Virus record (IMG/VR): IMGVR_UViG_3300030419_008098
Location: 32,745 to 96,744 of that record
Length of the DNA stretch: 64,000 nucleotides
From: a virus
Direction: 5' to 3' (one strand)
Below the pieces are notes generated by a model. The model searched no databases and was not told the DNA's origin. It worked only from the letters and a program-made list of their open reading frames with translations. A program made the translations under genes and the position numbers. This document shows, one piece after another, positions 17,281 to 25,977 of the stretch; within the stretch, counting starts at the first letter, position 1, and each line of letters opens with the position of its first letter.

Positions 17281-17302
17281 GGCTAAAATAATTATTCCAG
17301 CC
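17281..17302. promoter_or_regulatory. 22-bp dyad in the nrdA leader (possible operator)
   Basis: The sequence is a near-perfect inverted repeat with outer arms GGCT/AGCC and a self-complementary centre AATAATTATT. It falls at about +12 to +33 relative to the predicted nrdA start site, so it could bind a repressor or form an RNA hairpin. It does not resemble the NrdR box. Confidence 0.35.
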
Positions 17303-17320
17303 TAGGGTTTTAAAAACACT

Positions 17321-17349
17321 ATCATACCAGAAAACCTCATCACTGGCAA
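17321..17349 (-). promoter_or_regulatory. Sigma-70-like promoter of nrdA
   Basis: The minus strand reads TTGCCA, 17 bases, then TATGAT, which is five of six in each box with the ideal spacing. The predicted start is near 17314. It would drive nrdA, the holin-like gene and nrdB. Confidence 0.65.
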
Positions 17350-17378
17350 GTATAAAAAGAAAAAGTTATTCACAGTCT

Positions 17379-18410
17379 CTACGAGAGAAGCGAGTAATCG
17401 TGCTGGTACATTTTTTTTACCAACCCTTTAAAGTCTGTATGACGCTCCCAACCAAGTTCTTTTTCCGCTAAAGAAGGATCCCCGCAAAGCTCATGCACCT
17501 CGGCGGGTCGATAGAATTTAGGGTTTATTTTAAAGATAAGTTGGCCTGACGGGGAGTGATAAAAACATTCATGCTCCTTATTTCCCCGGGAATAATATTC
17601 GATACCGGCTACAGCTAAAGATTCTTCGAGAAATTCTCTTACACTATGCATTTCCCCACTTGCTAAAACATAATTTTTAGGTTGATCTTGATTTAACATC
17701 AACCATACGCCACCCATAAAGTCTTCTGCGTCACTCCAATCACGTTGAGCCTCTAAATTTCCTAGTGACAAAACTGGGATTTCGGTAGAATTATTTAACG
17801 CAATCTTGATTTTAGCCACTCCATCACTAATCTTGCGGGTAACAAAATCTAAACCGCGCCGAGTACCTTCATGATTGAAAAGCCATCCCTGTACCGCATA
17901 AAGACCATAGGACTCCCTATAAACTCTAACTAAATGTCTAGCGGCACATTTCGCCGCACCATAAGGAGACTGGGGCAACAAGGGGTGCTCTTCGGATTGG
18001 GGCGAATGAATTACATCACCAAACTCCTCCGAAGACCCCGCATTATAAAAACGACAATCTGGAACAAAACGGCGTACAGATTCCAGAATATGTAAGACCG
18101 CATCAGCATCAGTGCCCCAGGTTTGAATGGGATATTTCCAGCTCCCCGCCACAAAAGACTGAGCTGCAAAGTTTATAAAGTAATCAGGCTCAATGTCAAT
18201 GATAACATCTCTGATGCTGTGAGCATCCATAAGATCCATATCAATCAATTCAAAACGTTCTTCATTTTCTAAGTGAAGGATGTTTTCATGGTTTTTAACG
18301 CTAAGCCTACGAATGGCTCCATAAATTTTATGAGAAGTCTTTTTGAGTAGGTAATCCACCATGTGGCTCCCATCCTGGCCGGTAACCCCGGTAATGATTA
18401 TTTTTTTCAT
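17379..18410 (-). CDS. gmd: GDP-mannose 4,6-dehydratase
   Basis: 343 residues of the extended short-chain dehydrogenase fold. It has a Gly-rich NADP motif (ITGVTGQDGSHM, about 5-16), the catalytic region SSEEFG, the YGAAK pair (Tyr and Lys), and the GMD signatures FNHEGTRRGLDFVTRKI and GNLEAQRDW. It converts GDP-mannose to GDP-4-keto-6-deoxymannose, precursor of GDP-fucose, rhamnose, perosamine, colitose and branched deoxysugars. No Fcl/WcaG-type epimerase-reductase is seen; the SDR-cupin-methyltransferase fusion at 39409-42003 is the best candidate for the next step. It opens the glycan island on this strand. Confidence 0.95.
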   Translation of the reverse strand: MKKIIITGVTGQDGSHMVDYLLKKTSHKIYGAIRRLSVKNHENILHLENEERFELIDMDLMDAHSIRDVIIDIEPDYFINFAAQSFVAGSWKYPIQTWGTDADAVLHILESVRRFVPDCRFYNAGSSEEFGDVIHSPQSEEHPLLPQSPYGAAKCAARHLVRVYRESYGLYAVQGWLFNHEGTRRGLDFVTRKISDGVAKIKIALNNSTEIPVLSLGNLEAQRDWSDAEDFMGGVWLMLNQDQPKNYVLASGEMHSVREFLEESLAVAGIEYYSRGNKEHECFYHSPSGQLIFKINPKFYRPAEVHELCGDPSLAEKELGWERHTDFKGLVKKMYQHDYSLLS

Positions 18411-18429
18411 ATTAAGATTCCTTATTTAT

Positions 18430-19407
18430 TTAAGCCTGCATTAGTATATCTAATGTAGACGAAATATCCACAATATAATTTTGGTCAAAAAGCGGATTCT
18501 CTTGAGCACGGCCACTTTTTCCTCCGGGATTAGGGTTATGCACTAAAGAAAAAGAAGGAAAGAAGTATTTAGAAAACAGTCTGTCGGTCCCCATTAAGCG
18601 AGGCCAAGAATTACGATAATCTACTTCGAGAATACAAATATTTTTATTCATTAATAAAAGATTGGTCATATTAGCCCCCGTGGGGGAGATGAAAATTTTA
18701 CAACTGTTCAGAAGTAGGGCTTGATCACGGAAACTTAAATTGGCTAAAGTGTCTACAATTTTTACGGAAAAGCCAATCTTTTTAATTTCCTCTGCGAGCT
18801 GCGCGGCATTTAAGATTATGCGAGAGCCCGCCTCTTCTCGGGTGTAGATAATTACATCTTCAGCCGGAGGGGGTGGTAGCTTTAGGGTTGTAGAAATTAA
18901 CTTATATAACAGATGCGCATCCCCGGGATATCGCAACAATCTATCTTCCCCTAAAATAATAAGTTCTTCAAAGAAATAAACTTTTTCGGTTTGATAAACC
19001 ACCTTAATGTTAAACTGAGACAGCGCGCATAAAAATAAAGAATTACACCAATAGTTGGAGCCAGTTTTAAATGTACCCACAGCATCCATATCGCTTAATT
19101 GAGGAAAGGCTGGGGTCTCCAGGGAGTCGCTTTTTACATTAATTAATAAAGTGTCAATCCCCGCACTATTCTCTCTCAAAAAATGAAAAAAATTCAAGAA
19201 AGTATCGTAAGTAAAATGAGCTATATTGTGAACATGTAGTTCATAGCGAAGAGTAGTTCCCTTAAGATGTATAAAGTTCTCAAAAGAAAGGGGTTTATGA
19301 AAATTATATAAGCGATTTTCAATGGAAGTAAAGTTTCCAAACAAATCAGTACCATTATATATTCCTTTATGGGAATTTTTTAAAAATACATTCCTAAAAG
19401 ATTTCAT
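18430..19407 (-). CDS. Glycosyltransferase family 61-like (DUF563)
   Basis: 325 residues. The C-terminal half has the family signature: NSCKIFISPTGANMTNLLLM, then Ile-Leu-Glu-Val (usually phGAgl.Nllf...viEl). DUF563/GT61 enzymes are inverting sugar transferases known in capsule synthesis and in xylosyl or GlcNAc transfer. Donor and acceptor cannot be read from sequence. It overlaps the upstream gene by one base. A second GT61-like copy lies at 43571-44620, only distantly similar. Confidence 0.75.
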   Translation of the reverse strand: MKSFRNVFLKNSHKGIYNGTDLFGNFTSIENRLYNFHKPLSFENFIHLKGTTLRYELHVHNIAHFTYDTFLNFFHFLRENSAGIDTLLINVKSDSLETPAFPQLSDMDAVGTFKTGSNYWCNSLFLCALSQFNIKVVYQTEKVYFFEELIILGEDRLLRYPGDAHLLYKLISTTLKLPPPPAEDVIIYTREEAGSRIILNAAQLAEEIKKIGFSVKIVDTLANLSFRDQALLLNSCKIFISPTGANMTNLLLMNKNICILEVDYRNSWPRLMGTDRLFSKYFFPSFSLVHNPNPGGKSGRAQENPLFDQNYIVDISSTLDILMQA

Positions 19408-20498
19408 TACTTGTGAAGGGTTTGGTAAATTTTAAGAAGGAAGTACCGCGCCAAAGACGTACTGCTAAAATACTTGAGGGCTCGCTCACTCATTTTTTTA
19501 ATCCGAGTTTCAAATTCGGAAGGGTGGGAATATAAATACAAAGCTTTTTCTACGAGTTCTCTATAATCAGTGCACTCCGCAAAAGAGTCGCATTCTGATA
19601 AAGGATATTCAGAAATGTCTATAGGAGGCTTCGTGAATAAAAAATAACTACCACTTGATAGGGCCTCCCAGGGGCGCTTGGAATCCCAAAAAGGCCAATG
19701 GTCAATGCCCCCATATAAAATACATTTACAGTTTCCCAGGGCGCTTACATACGCGGGATTGGAGGCCCAGCGGTGGTAGGAATGTATGTTCTGATCTTTG
19801 GAGGCCATAGCTGAAATGGGAGAAGGGAACTTCGGGTCACCATAAACTTTACCATAAAAAGTATTTCCGGGAATCAACCCCCTCGCTACTAAAGCGTCCA
19901 CCTCATTCCGTTTTTGGCCGGGACCAGAAATGTGGGCAAAATCTATCTCTCTATCCTTAAAGGAGCGCGACTTGGGATTTTTATAAAAATCCGTAATTCC
20001 AAAAGGTAAATAAAAATTGGCCTCGTGGGAGGAGGTAAATTGCTTCTGAGAGGTGAAGAGAATATCAGGGGTATAGTTTCCTAAGGGAAGGGCCCACCGC
20101 TCTAAAAATACATCCTGGGTTAAGTCCGAGGGCACACATTTACCATGGTCATCTACAAAAGAGTTGGCTTTCTTAATCCATGTGTCGTTACCATTTACCA
20201 CATCACTTCCATCCACCATTATTTTAATAAGGTTAGAGGGAATTAAATCCCATCGGGTGCCCCACTGCTGCCCGCTTAAGCAAAAATCATAACCTTCACT
20301 AGCGGCAGAAATGAGGTTTTCACAAAACCAGGAATTTATGTTTGATTTGAAAACGTCAATTTGAAACCCTAACTTATATAAACCCTCTAAAATTGTAATG
20401 ACGGGAGCCTCGTAACTTTCGGAACCAACGAAAAGAATTTTTTTATTAAAGTTTTTTTCAATTCCCCGAGCTTCTTGAAAATATTTTTTAATAATCAT
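19407..20498 (-). CDS. CgeB-like glycosyltransferase (GT-B fold)
   Basis: 363 residues. The N-terminal Rossmann domain begins KKILFVGSESYEAPVITILE, and the C-terminal domain contains HWPFWDSKRPWEALSSGSYF with a following DYRELVEKALYLYSHP. These are the donor-binding Glu region and terminal helices of CgeB/DUF3880-type GT-B transferases. The substrate is unknown. A TATAAT box lies 15 bases before the ATG on the minus strand, back to back with the plus-strand gene at 20552, so this short gap probably holds two diverging promoters. Confidence 0.75.
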   Translation of the reverse strand: MIIKKYFQEARGIEKNFNKKILFVGSESYEAPVITILEGLYKLGFQIDVFKSNINSWFCENLISAASEGYDFCLSGQQWGTRWDLIPSNLIKIMVDGSDVVNGNDTWIKKANSFVDDHGKCVPSDLTQDVFLERWALPLGNYTPDILFTSQKQFTSSHEANFYLPFGITDFYKNPKSRSFKDREIDFAHISGPGQKRNEVDALVARGLIPGNTFYGKVYGDPKFPSPISAMASKDQNIHSYHRWASNPAYVSALGNCKCILYGGIDHWPFWDSKRPWEALSSGSYFLFTKPPIDISEYPLSECDSFAECTDYRELVEKALYLYSHPSEFETRIKKMSERALKYFSSTSLARYFLLKIYQTLHK

Positions 20499-20551
20499 GG
20501 AACTTTTGTATTATAAAGGGAGGTTATTAATATTCTAATAAAAGAACTGTA

Positions 20552-21586
20552 ATGAAAGTGGTGATTGTCAAAGAGGCGTTAGATGAATTAGGGCCGTATT
20601 CATCTTTTGAATACAGGGGCATGTCATTTAAAAAATTATTAAATCAGTTTAAAACTAAAGCTAATGGGGTGCATACATTTTTAGCTTTTCAAGCCGATAG
20701 CATTATTCTTAACCAACCGCCTTCTCAAGGATATAAACAAAATATACCTCTAGAGCGTCAACAGAGGATTCTTTCCGCCACCACCAACACATACAATTTA
20801 AAAGACATATCGTGGGGAAGTTATGATGTGGTGTGGTGTCGCGATGCTATACTGGGGGAAATTGATACACTCAGAAAAAACTACCCTCAAACCTTATTTA
20901 TTTATGAAAATGTCGAACACGCGTTTGCGATAATGGATCCTCGGTATGACATAATTTTAAATCATGTGGATTTTTCATTTACCGGAAAACCCAACAAACA
21001 AGGTTTAACGCCCTTTCCTTATGTAATAAATCCTGCAATTTTAAGAAAAAATATAAACTGCAGCAAAAAAAGGGGGGTTTATCTAGATAGTAGAGACATC
21101 TACGAGTACGCCGAAGAAAAAAACATTAAAGATAAATACAAAAATCTCCAACAAAAATTTAAAACTTTTAATATAAACCTAAACTCTCTTATTCCAAGGC
21201 CAGAATTCTGTTATAGGGAGGTAAATGATATACAGTCCAATACCTATAATTATCTGAAGCGCGTAGGAGAAGCCGAATATTTTGCTTTATTAGCTGACCG
21301 AGAGGGGCAAGCATTGGTAGAAGCCGCCGCTCTAGGATGTATTGTAATTGGTAACGGGACGACGACACAATCGAAATTAATTTGCCATCCAGTATGTAGG
21401 GTGGAAAAATTTTTAGATGGGGGTCTTTTAAGGAATAAAATACTAGCCTTGCAAGAAAACGCCCCTCTTAAAAAAGAAATTTTAGAATACCAAAATACCG
21501 TTTTAGATAATTACTATTATAAATATCAAGAGCGCCTCATTCGCACCGCCCTTTATAATAAAAGAGGGTTAAGGGTTGCGTTTTAA
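20552..21586 (+). CDS. Glycosyltransferase-like protein, paralogue A
   Basis: 344 residues. It starts MKVVIVKEALDELGP and has the internal motifs YDVVWCRDAIL, LFIYENVEHAF and DREGQALVEAAALGCIVIGN; the last resembles the donor-binding end of GT-B glycosyltransferases (Glu-Ala-Ala-x-x-Gly). Its closest visible relative is the next gene on the opposite strand, with matching residues along the whole length. The two 3' ends overlap by 18 bases in convergent orientation. This is the only stretch of plus-strand coding in the left half apart from 22705-23805. Function within glycan assembly is inferred. Confidence 0.7.
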   Translation: MKVVIVKEALDELGPYSSFEYRGMSFKKLLNQFKTKANGVHTFLAFQADSIILNQPPSQGYKQNIPLERQQRILSATTNTYNLKDISWGSYDVVWCRDAILGEIDTLRKNYPQTLFIYENVEHAFAIMDPRYDIILNHVDFSFTGKPNKQGLTPFPYVINPAILRKNINCSKKRGVYLDSRDIYEYAEEKNIKDKYKNLQQKFKTFNINLNSLIPRPEFCYREVNDIQSNTYNYLKRVGEAEYFALLADREGQALVEAAALGCIVIGNGTTTQSKLICHPVCRVEKFLDGGLLRNKILALQENAPLKKEILEYQNTVLDNYYYKYQERLIRTALYNKRGLRVAF

Positions 21587-22654
21587 CTGAAGTGCTGTAG
21601 ATAAAATATTTTGTTGGTATTCTACAAAATAGGTTTGGAGTCTTTGATTTTGATAGAGTAGTATTTCTTCTTGAAGTTGGGGGTTTGATTCGAGCTTAAG
21701 TATGCGCTCTTCGACCTCCGAGTAGGGTTGAAAAGAAGAAAAAAGAGTAAAAGGATGGCATAGGAGATTGTGGTTGGGTGAACGAGTGGTACCAAAGCAA
21801 ATACAATTTAACCCTGCGGCATCCACTAAAGATTGACCTAACCTACCGCTAGTTGAGGAAAAATATTTACTTTCCGCCAGTAAAGATAAATATTGAAAGC
21901 TGTCGGACTCACCACTCGGAGATACGCATAATCCGTTAAGGGAATTCTTGAGATTACAGACTTTCTTAATGTTTCGATCCGCCTGGATGTGGTTTAATTT
22001 AGCCACCACCTTTATTTTGTCGGAGGAATAGCTAGGCGAAGAGGCACTCAACTCTGCCCCCAAAGCATAGTGCATCAGATCCCTATAGTCTATGTATAGC
22101 TGTATTTTTTTATCGCAAGAAAACTGCTTTCTCATTTTAGCTGGAGAACGCGGATAGGGAAATGGGATTTCCTTGTTTAATTCTTGGAGTAATATATCCC
22201 GGGGTGGGTGGTCGTGGCGCAAAATCAAATCATAAAAACGTGAATTGGTGGGACAGAACCCACGACTATGCTCAACTTCCTCATAAACAAAAAGAGTAGT
22301 GGGGTATTTAACCTTATGGGATTGAATGTTTTTTAAAATAGGGTCACGACACCATACTACATCATAATTTTCAAATGGAATCTCTTGCTCGGATTTTACA
22401 GTCCCTAAGGTGGCGTGATAAGTATTGGTATAATTATCTTCTAAAGTGTTGGCTTCAATAATGTCGCATTCATGCCGGGCAAAGTTGTAGCTGTCTAAAA
22501 TGTAATGGTCGGCTTCGAATAACAAAAAGGATTCTAAGCCATTAGTTTTGGTGTTATGGAGCTTTAGTAAATCTTGAAATTTTAAATCCCTATAGTTGAA
22601 AGAGGTGGTGGGACCCAGGACGTCATAATATTGTTTGATTATACAGACTTTCAT
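21569..22654 (-). CDS. Glycosyltransferase-like protein, paralogue B
   Basis: 361 residues. It starts MKVCIIKQYYDVLGP and shares with paralogue A the motifs NYDVVWCRDPIL, LFVYEEVEH and GRLGQSLVDAAGLNCICFG, and a similar C-terminal helix ending in Tyr-Gln-x-x-x. Both are full length, so neither looks decayed. The likely fold is GT-B. The pair probably arose by an inverted duplication or by two insertions at the same place. The donor sugar is unknown. Confidence 0.7.
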   Translation of the reverse strand: MKVCIIKQYYDVLGPTTSFNYRDLKFQDLLKLHNTKTNGLESFLLFEADHYILDSYNFARHECDIIEANTLEDNYTNTYHATLGTVKSEQEIPFENYDVVWCRDPILKNIQSHKVKYPTTLFVYEEVEHSRGFCPTNSRFYDLILRHDHPPRDILLQELNKEIPFPYPRSPAKMRKQFSCDKKIQLYIDYRDLMHYALGAELSASSPSYSSDKIKVVAKLNHIQADRNIKKVCNLKNSLNGLCVSPSGESDSFQYLSLLAESKYFSSTSGRLGQSLVDAAGLNCICFGTTRSPNHNLLCHPFTLFSSFQPYSEVEERILKLESNPQLQEEILLYQNQRLQTYFVEYQQNILSTALQLKRNP

Positions 22655-22704
22655 TTTTTTTTAGATTTATGTGAAAATTAATTGAATATAAAGCAAGAAA
22701 TATT

Positions 22705-23805
22705 ATGGCGTGCAACAAGATTATTATAAATAACATGGCGGAGATTGATGCCTATTTGCAATCTCAAGACACTGAAAACTGTAATATCGCTAACTATGTA
22801 TGGTTGGAGTATGGTTTTTATCCTATATTCTTTAATGAATTGTTTTATGAATTTTTTAATAATTTGAAGGGGAAATATATTGGGTTATGTTTTGAGGGAC
22901 AAGAAATCTTATACGAAGACAAAGTAGATGACTTGTTGATTTTGAAAGATTTTATAGATACTCGCAAAACCTACCTAGATAATAAAGAAACTCCGCTACT
23001 AATTCAAAACTTTAATTCTATAAGCGATAGGGGTATTGCTTTTTGGTATACGTTGCGTAATTTCGATGAAAATGAATATGCTAATGTTGTATACAAATAT
23101 AAATATAAAAACATCCTACACCCTTTAGGTAAAGATGATCCCTGGAGGCTCGGGTTGTTTTCGTGTTTAAAATTTTGCTATGCCACCGGAGAGAAAGAGT
23201 TTTGGACAACTGAAGATACATTGTGGAAAACTTCGGGAACCCTGGGGTGGCGACTCGATAGATGGAGGCAAGATTATAAATTCCCAAATATTCTACCCTT
23301 TGACACCAACGAGTACTATGCCATTTTCGTAAAAAATACCTGGAAAACGCGCAACTTTAGATCGAACAATATTCAAGACATCCTCGTGGGAGACAGTGGG
23401 GCTGAGGGGCAAAGAGGGTTTGGTTTTGTGGATACGGGGTTTTATAAAAACCTAATAGAATATATTTTAAAAAACAATAAAAAATTAGTTATTATTAGCG
23501 ACCTAGTAAAATACCCCATACCCGTTCACCCTAATATAGAAGTTTTTGAGATGAAGGGCTTTTTTGATATAAAAAAATATTGCGCCGTGGTCCATAATAG
23601 TAAAGCGTTTCTAACCTCTTCTACCTCGCCATTAGATTTAGCGTCTTATTATTGTGATACTAATATAGTCTGCCTCGACGACCAGCAAAATAAATTTTCC
23701 TGGGTAGAGCAAATATTAAAAATCAAAAATAAAAAGGGGCTGGCCTTTGATATGCAGCATGATAGCTTCGGGAAACTCAAATCTTTCCTCGAAGAGTTAG
23801 GATAA
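22705..23805 (+). CDS. Probable glycosyltransferase, family not recognised
   Basis: 366 residues. The C-terminal part reads KKLVIISDLVKYPIPVHPNIEV, then SKAFLTSSTSPLDLASYYC and NIVCLDDQQNKFSW, the pattern of a GT-B acceptor/donor domain in which Ser-Thr-Ser-Pro-Leu-Asp-Leu-Ala sits at the sugar-nucleotide site. Very high Tyr/Asn content and low GC set it off from its neighbours. It ends 2 bases before the convergent FkbM-like gene. It is not a confident family member; position and fold pattern point to sugar transfer. Confidence 0.55.
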   Translation: MACNKIIINNMAEIDAYLQSQDTENCNIANYVWLEYGFYPIFFNELFYEFFNNLKGKYIGLCFEGQEILYEDKVDDLLILKDFIDTRKTYLDNKETPLLIQNFNSISDRGIAFWYTLRNFDENEYANVVYKYKYKNILHPLGKDDPWRLGLFSCLKFCYATGEKEFWTTEDTLWKTSGTLGWRLDRWRQDYKFPNILPFDTNEYYAIFVKNTWKTRNFRSNNIQDILVGDSGAEGQRGFGFVDTGFYKNLIEYILKNNKKLVIISDLVKYPIPVHPNIEVFEMKGFFDIKKYCAVVHNSKAFLTSSTSPLDLASYYCDTNIVCLDDQQNKFSWVEQILKIKNKKGLAFDMQHDSFGKLKSFLEELG

Positions 23806-23806
23806 C

Positions 23807-24508
23807 TTAGAGCTCAGATATTACTCTCCCCTCTAAGGGCATCATAGGTATATCGGTAGGCTGACCCCAAAGCTGATGGTAGGGATAGGAAAATAAATCG
23901 GTAGAAGGTATCTTGTTTATATCGCAGCGCACAAAAGCCATGTTGACGTGATTTAGCCAGACTAAATCATAGCCTTTCAATGCTCCCAGCTCCAAGAAGG
24001 CTGGCGCAGAGGCGCCATAATAACGGATATTGTTGAGGTGGCGATAACCTGGCTCATATCGCATAACACAACTTTCGGAATGATTGGAATTGTATTCCAC
24101 TAAAACCACCTGTGGTTGATAGTTTAAATTTTTCCAAACCCACCAATCAATACTGTCGATGTCAATGGTGAAGAATTCAAAATCTTCTTTAATGTTATGA
24201 GCTTTTAGGTGAAAATTTACATTTGTAGAATCGTCCTCGCAGGTAACAAAAGAGTTAATGCAAATGGCATCGTGTCCAGCCAAATTTTGTTGGGACTCTT
24301 GAGATTTTTGAGAGTCTCCTTCTATGCAGAGGCCTCGCCAGCCTTTTTCTAGGAGCAATTTAGTATTACTAAGATAAACGCCATCCCACGCCCCCACATC
24401 AACAAAAACTCCTTTTTCTATCCCTTGACGCTCAAAAATCTCTTGTAATACTCCATCTTCATTATTTTGGCTATATTTAGACCAGGGATATTTTGTTAAA
24501 GAACTCAT
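23807..24508 (-). CDS. FkbM-like SAM-dependent methyltransferase
   Basis: 233 residues. It opens YSQNNEDGVLQEIFERQG, a signature of a methyltransferase group common in polysaccharide clusters, followed by the SAM-binding strand FVDVGAWDGVYLSNTKLLLE and GLCIEGD. An acidic strand FFTIDIDSIDWW corresponds to the FkbM LxIDIEG segment. It probably O-methylates a sugar or other glycan precursor. It is coupled by ATGA to the upstream methyltransferase gene. A second FkbM member is at 29772-30407. Confidence 0.8.
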   Translation of the reverse strand: MSSLTKYPWSKYSQNNEDGVLQEIFERQGIEKGVFVDVGAWDGVYLSNTKLLLEKGWRGLCIEGDSQKSQESQQNLAGHDAICINSFVTCEDDSTNVNFHLKAHNIKEDFEFFTIDIDSIDWWVWKNLNYQPQVVLVEYNSNHSESCVMRYEPGYRHLNNIRYYGASAPAFLELGALKGYDLVWLNHVNMAFVRCDINKIPSTDLFSYPYHQLWGQPTDIPMMPLEGRVISEL

Positions 24509-25194
24509 TGTAATATATTGGCATAGGGAATATTATTCTCTAAATGAAAGAGGTCAGAGGGTTTTACCTTAAATTGGTTCATTAGAGCGGTGGGAACAAC
24601 GTATAGTTTTCCTACGCCTATACAATGAGGCCTAAGAGAAGGATGATAATTTTCGGCTGTATTTGAATAATAATAAACATAATCCCCCAGATTTTTCAGT
24701 GCATCCTTTACAAAACTTAGGTCACACGCTTGATCTTTGTATTTATCATATTGAAGGGGGCGGTGGGGGACATAAAAATCGTCAATTACAATAATCGCTT
24801 TATTTTTATAAACTTTTCCAATTTCCTGGAGTTCGGCATTAAGGGGCCAGTCATTTTCCCAATGGGCATCTAAAAAACATAAAATAAAATCGTGTTGTTC
24901 TTGGAGTAGGGGTAGTTGTTTGGATAAAAATTCTACCGAGTGGGATTTGGTAATTGAAATGTTAGCGGCACCAGCTTCTTTGAATTTCGCGGAGGAATAA
25001 GAAAACCATTCATCGGTGATTTCTACGGTGTGTACATTGGACGCGAAGGCAGAAAGCCATAAAGAAGTGTTTCCTGTATAAGTCCCGGTTTCAATACAAC
25101 AAGATACTTTAAATTTCTCTAATAAAAGTTTTACTTGTTTTTCTACCTGAAGGTCACAATTAAATGCTCCTCCCTGATCATTTGCGTGAAACAT
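24505..25194 (-). CDS. Class I SAM methyltransferase (Methyltransf_24-like)
   Basis: 229 residues. Motif I is CCIETGTYTGNTSLWLSAFA (Glu-x-Gly-x-x-x-Gly), motif II VHTVEITDEW, and a later strand FILCFLDAHWEND precedes the AIIVIDDF strand. This order is typical of the Methyltransf_24 family seen in glycan and antibiotic clusters. The acceptor is unknown; hydroxyls on sugars are the most likely. It sits between nadE (5 bases away) and the FkbM-like gene. Confidence 0.8.
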   Translation of the reverse strand: MFHANDQGGAFNCDLQVEKQVKLLLEKFKVSCCIETGTYTGNTSLWLSAFASNVHTVEITDEWFSYSSAKFKEAGAANISITKSHSVEFLSKQLPLLQEQHDFILCFLDAHWENDWPLNAELQEIGKVYKNKAIIVIDDFYVPHRPLQYDKYKDQACDLSFVKDALKNLGDYVYYYSNTAENYHPSLRPHCIGVGKLYVVPTALMNQFKVKPSDLFHLENNIPYANILQ

Positions 25195-25199
25195 GGAGT

Positions 25200-25973
25200 T
25201 TAGGAATTAGGGATTAAGCAAGTAGGTGGCGGAAGTAATTTATGTTTAGTATTAAGATGGCGAGCCGTATAAAGATCTAGGACTTCTTTTTGGCGTAGAG
25301 AGAGATTGGAGTAGTCTCCCTTGTGGATATCATAATAATTCAATGCCCACTCTAGTTCATCGTAAGAAGCGCCTATTTGGTCTTCGTCGGTCCTATTATC
25401 ATCCCATAGGCCATCAGTGGGGGGAGCAGCAAGAATATCTTCCAAAATATCCAATTCTTTTGCCAGCGAGTAAACTTGGTTTTTGGTTAAATCCGCAATA
25501 GGACTTAAGTCCACCCCCCCATCCCCATACTTGGTAAAAAAACCAATTCCATAATCTTCAACTTTATTTCCCGTACCTAAAACTAAATAGTTGTGGGTGT
25601 TGGCTATACTATAAATAGCGGTCATCCTTAAGCGCGAGGCGGTATTAGCTAAAGCTAATTTATTTACACAAGAAGGGAAGGCCTCCACTAACGAATTAAA
25701 AGAGTCTGTCAGATCAATCGTGTAAGGTTTAATGTTGTTGAATTTCTCTTCGAGCCAATCAATATGATCCAGGGATCGGCTGTGCTGCGAAGCCTCTTGA
25801 TTGATGGGTAAACTTAAGGGGATAACAGGTAGGTTGGTAAGAGCGCCTAAGGTGGAAGTTAGGGCAGAATCCACGCCTCCAGAAACCCCCACTACAAAGC
25901 CCTTGGAGCCGCTTTTATTAGCGTAATTAATTAGCCAGTCCGTAATATGTTTGGTGATTTCAGAATGATTCAT
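25200..25973 (-). CDS. nadE: Ammonia-dependent NAD synthetase
   Basis: 257 residues of the PP-loop ATP pyrophosphatase fold. It has GVSGGVDSAL (about 29-38), the NaAD-binding segment GTGNKVEDYGIGFFTKYGDG, and DLSPIADLTK with the following PPTDGLWDDNRTDEDQIG. All are NadE hallmarks. It amidates nicotinic acid adenine dinucleotide to NAD using ammonia; there is no glutaminase domain. It lies inside the sugar island, next to NAD-using dehydrogenases. Two roles are possible: supplying NAD for those enzymes, or refilling NAD after host NAD-depleting defences. A sugar amidotransferase role (as for WbpG-type PP-loop proteins) fits less well because the NaAD motifs are intact. Confidence 0.92.
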   Translation of the reverse strand: MNHSEITKHITDWLINYANKSGSKGFVVGVSGGVDSALTSTLGALTNLPVIPLSLPINQEASQHSRSLDHIDWLEEKFNNIKPYTIDLTDSFNSLVEAFPSCVNKLALANTASRLRMTAIYSIANTHNYLVLGTGNKVEDYGIGFFTKYGDGGVDLSPIADLTKNQVYSLAKELDILEDILAAPPTDGLWDDNRTDEDQIGASYDELEWALNYYDIHKGDYSNLSLRQKEVLDLYTARHLNTKHKLLPPPTCLIPNS

Positions 25974-25977
25974 GAAT

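Noticed and set aside
25200-25973. NadE-like gene as a lipopolysaccharide amidotransferase (WbpG type)
   Set aside because: The NaAD-binding segments of true NAD synthetases are intact, and the glutaminase partners of WbpG (HisH/HisF-like) are absent.
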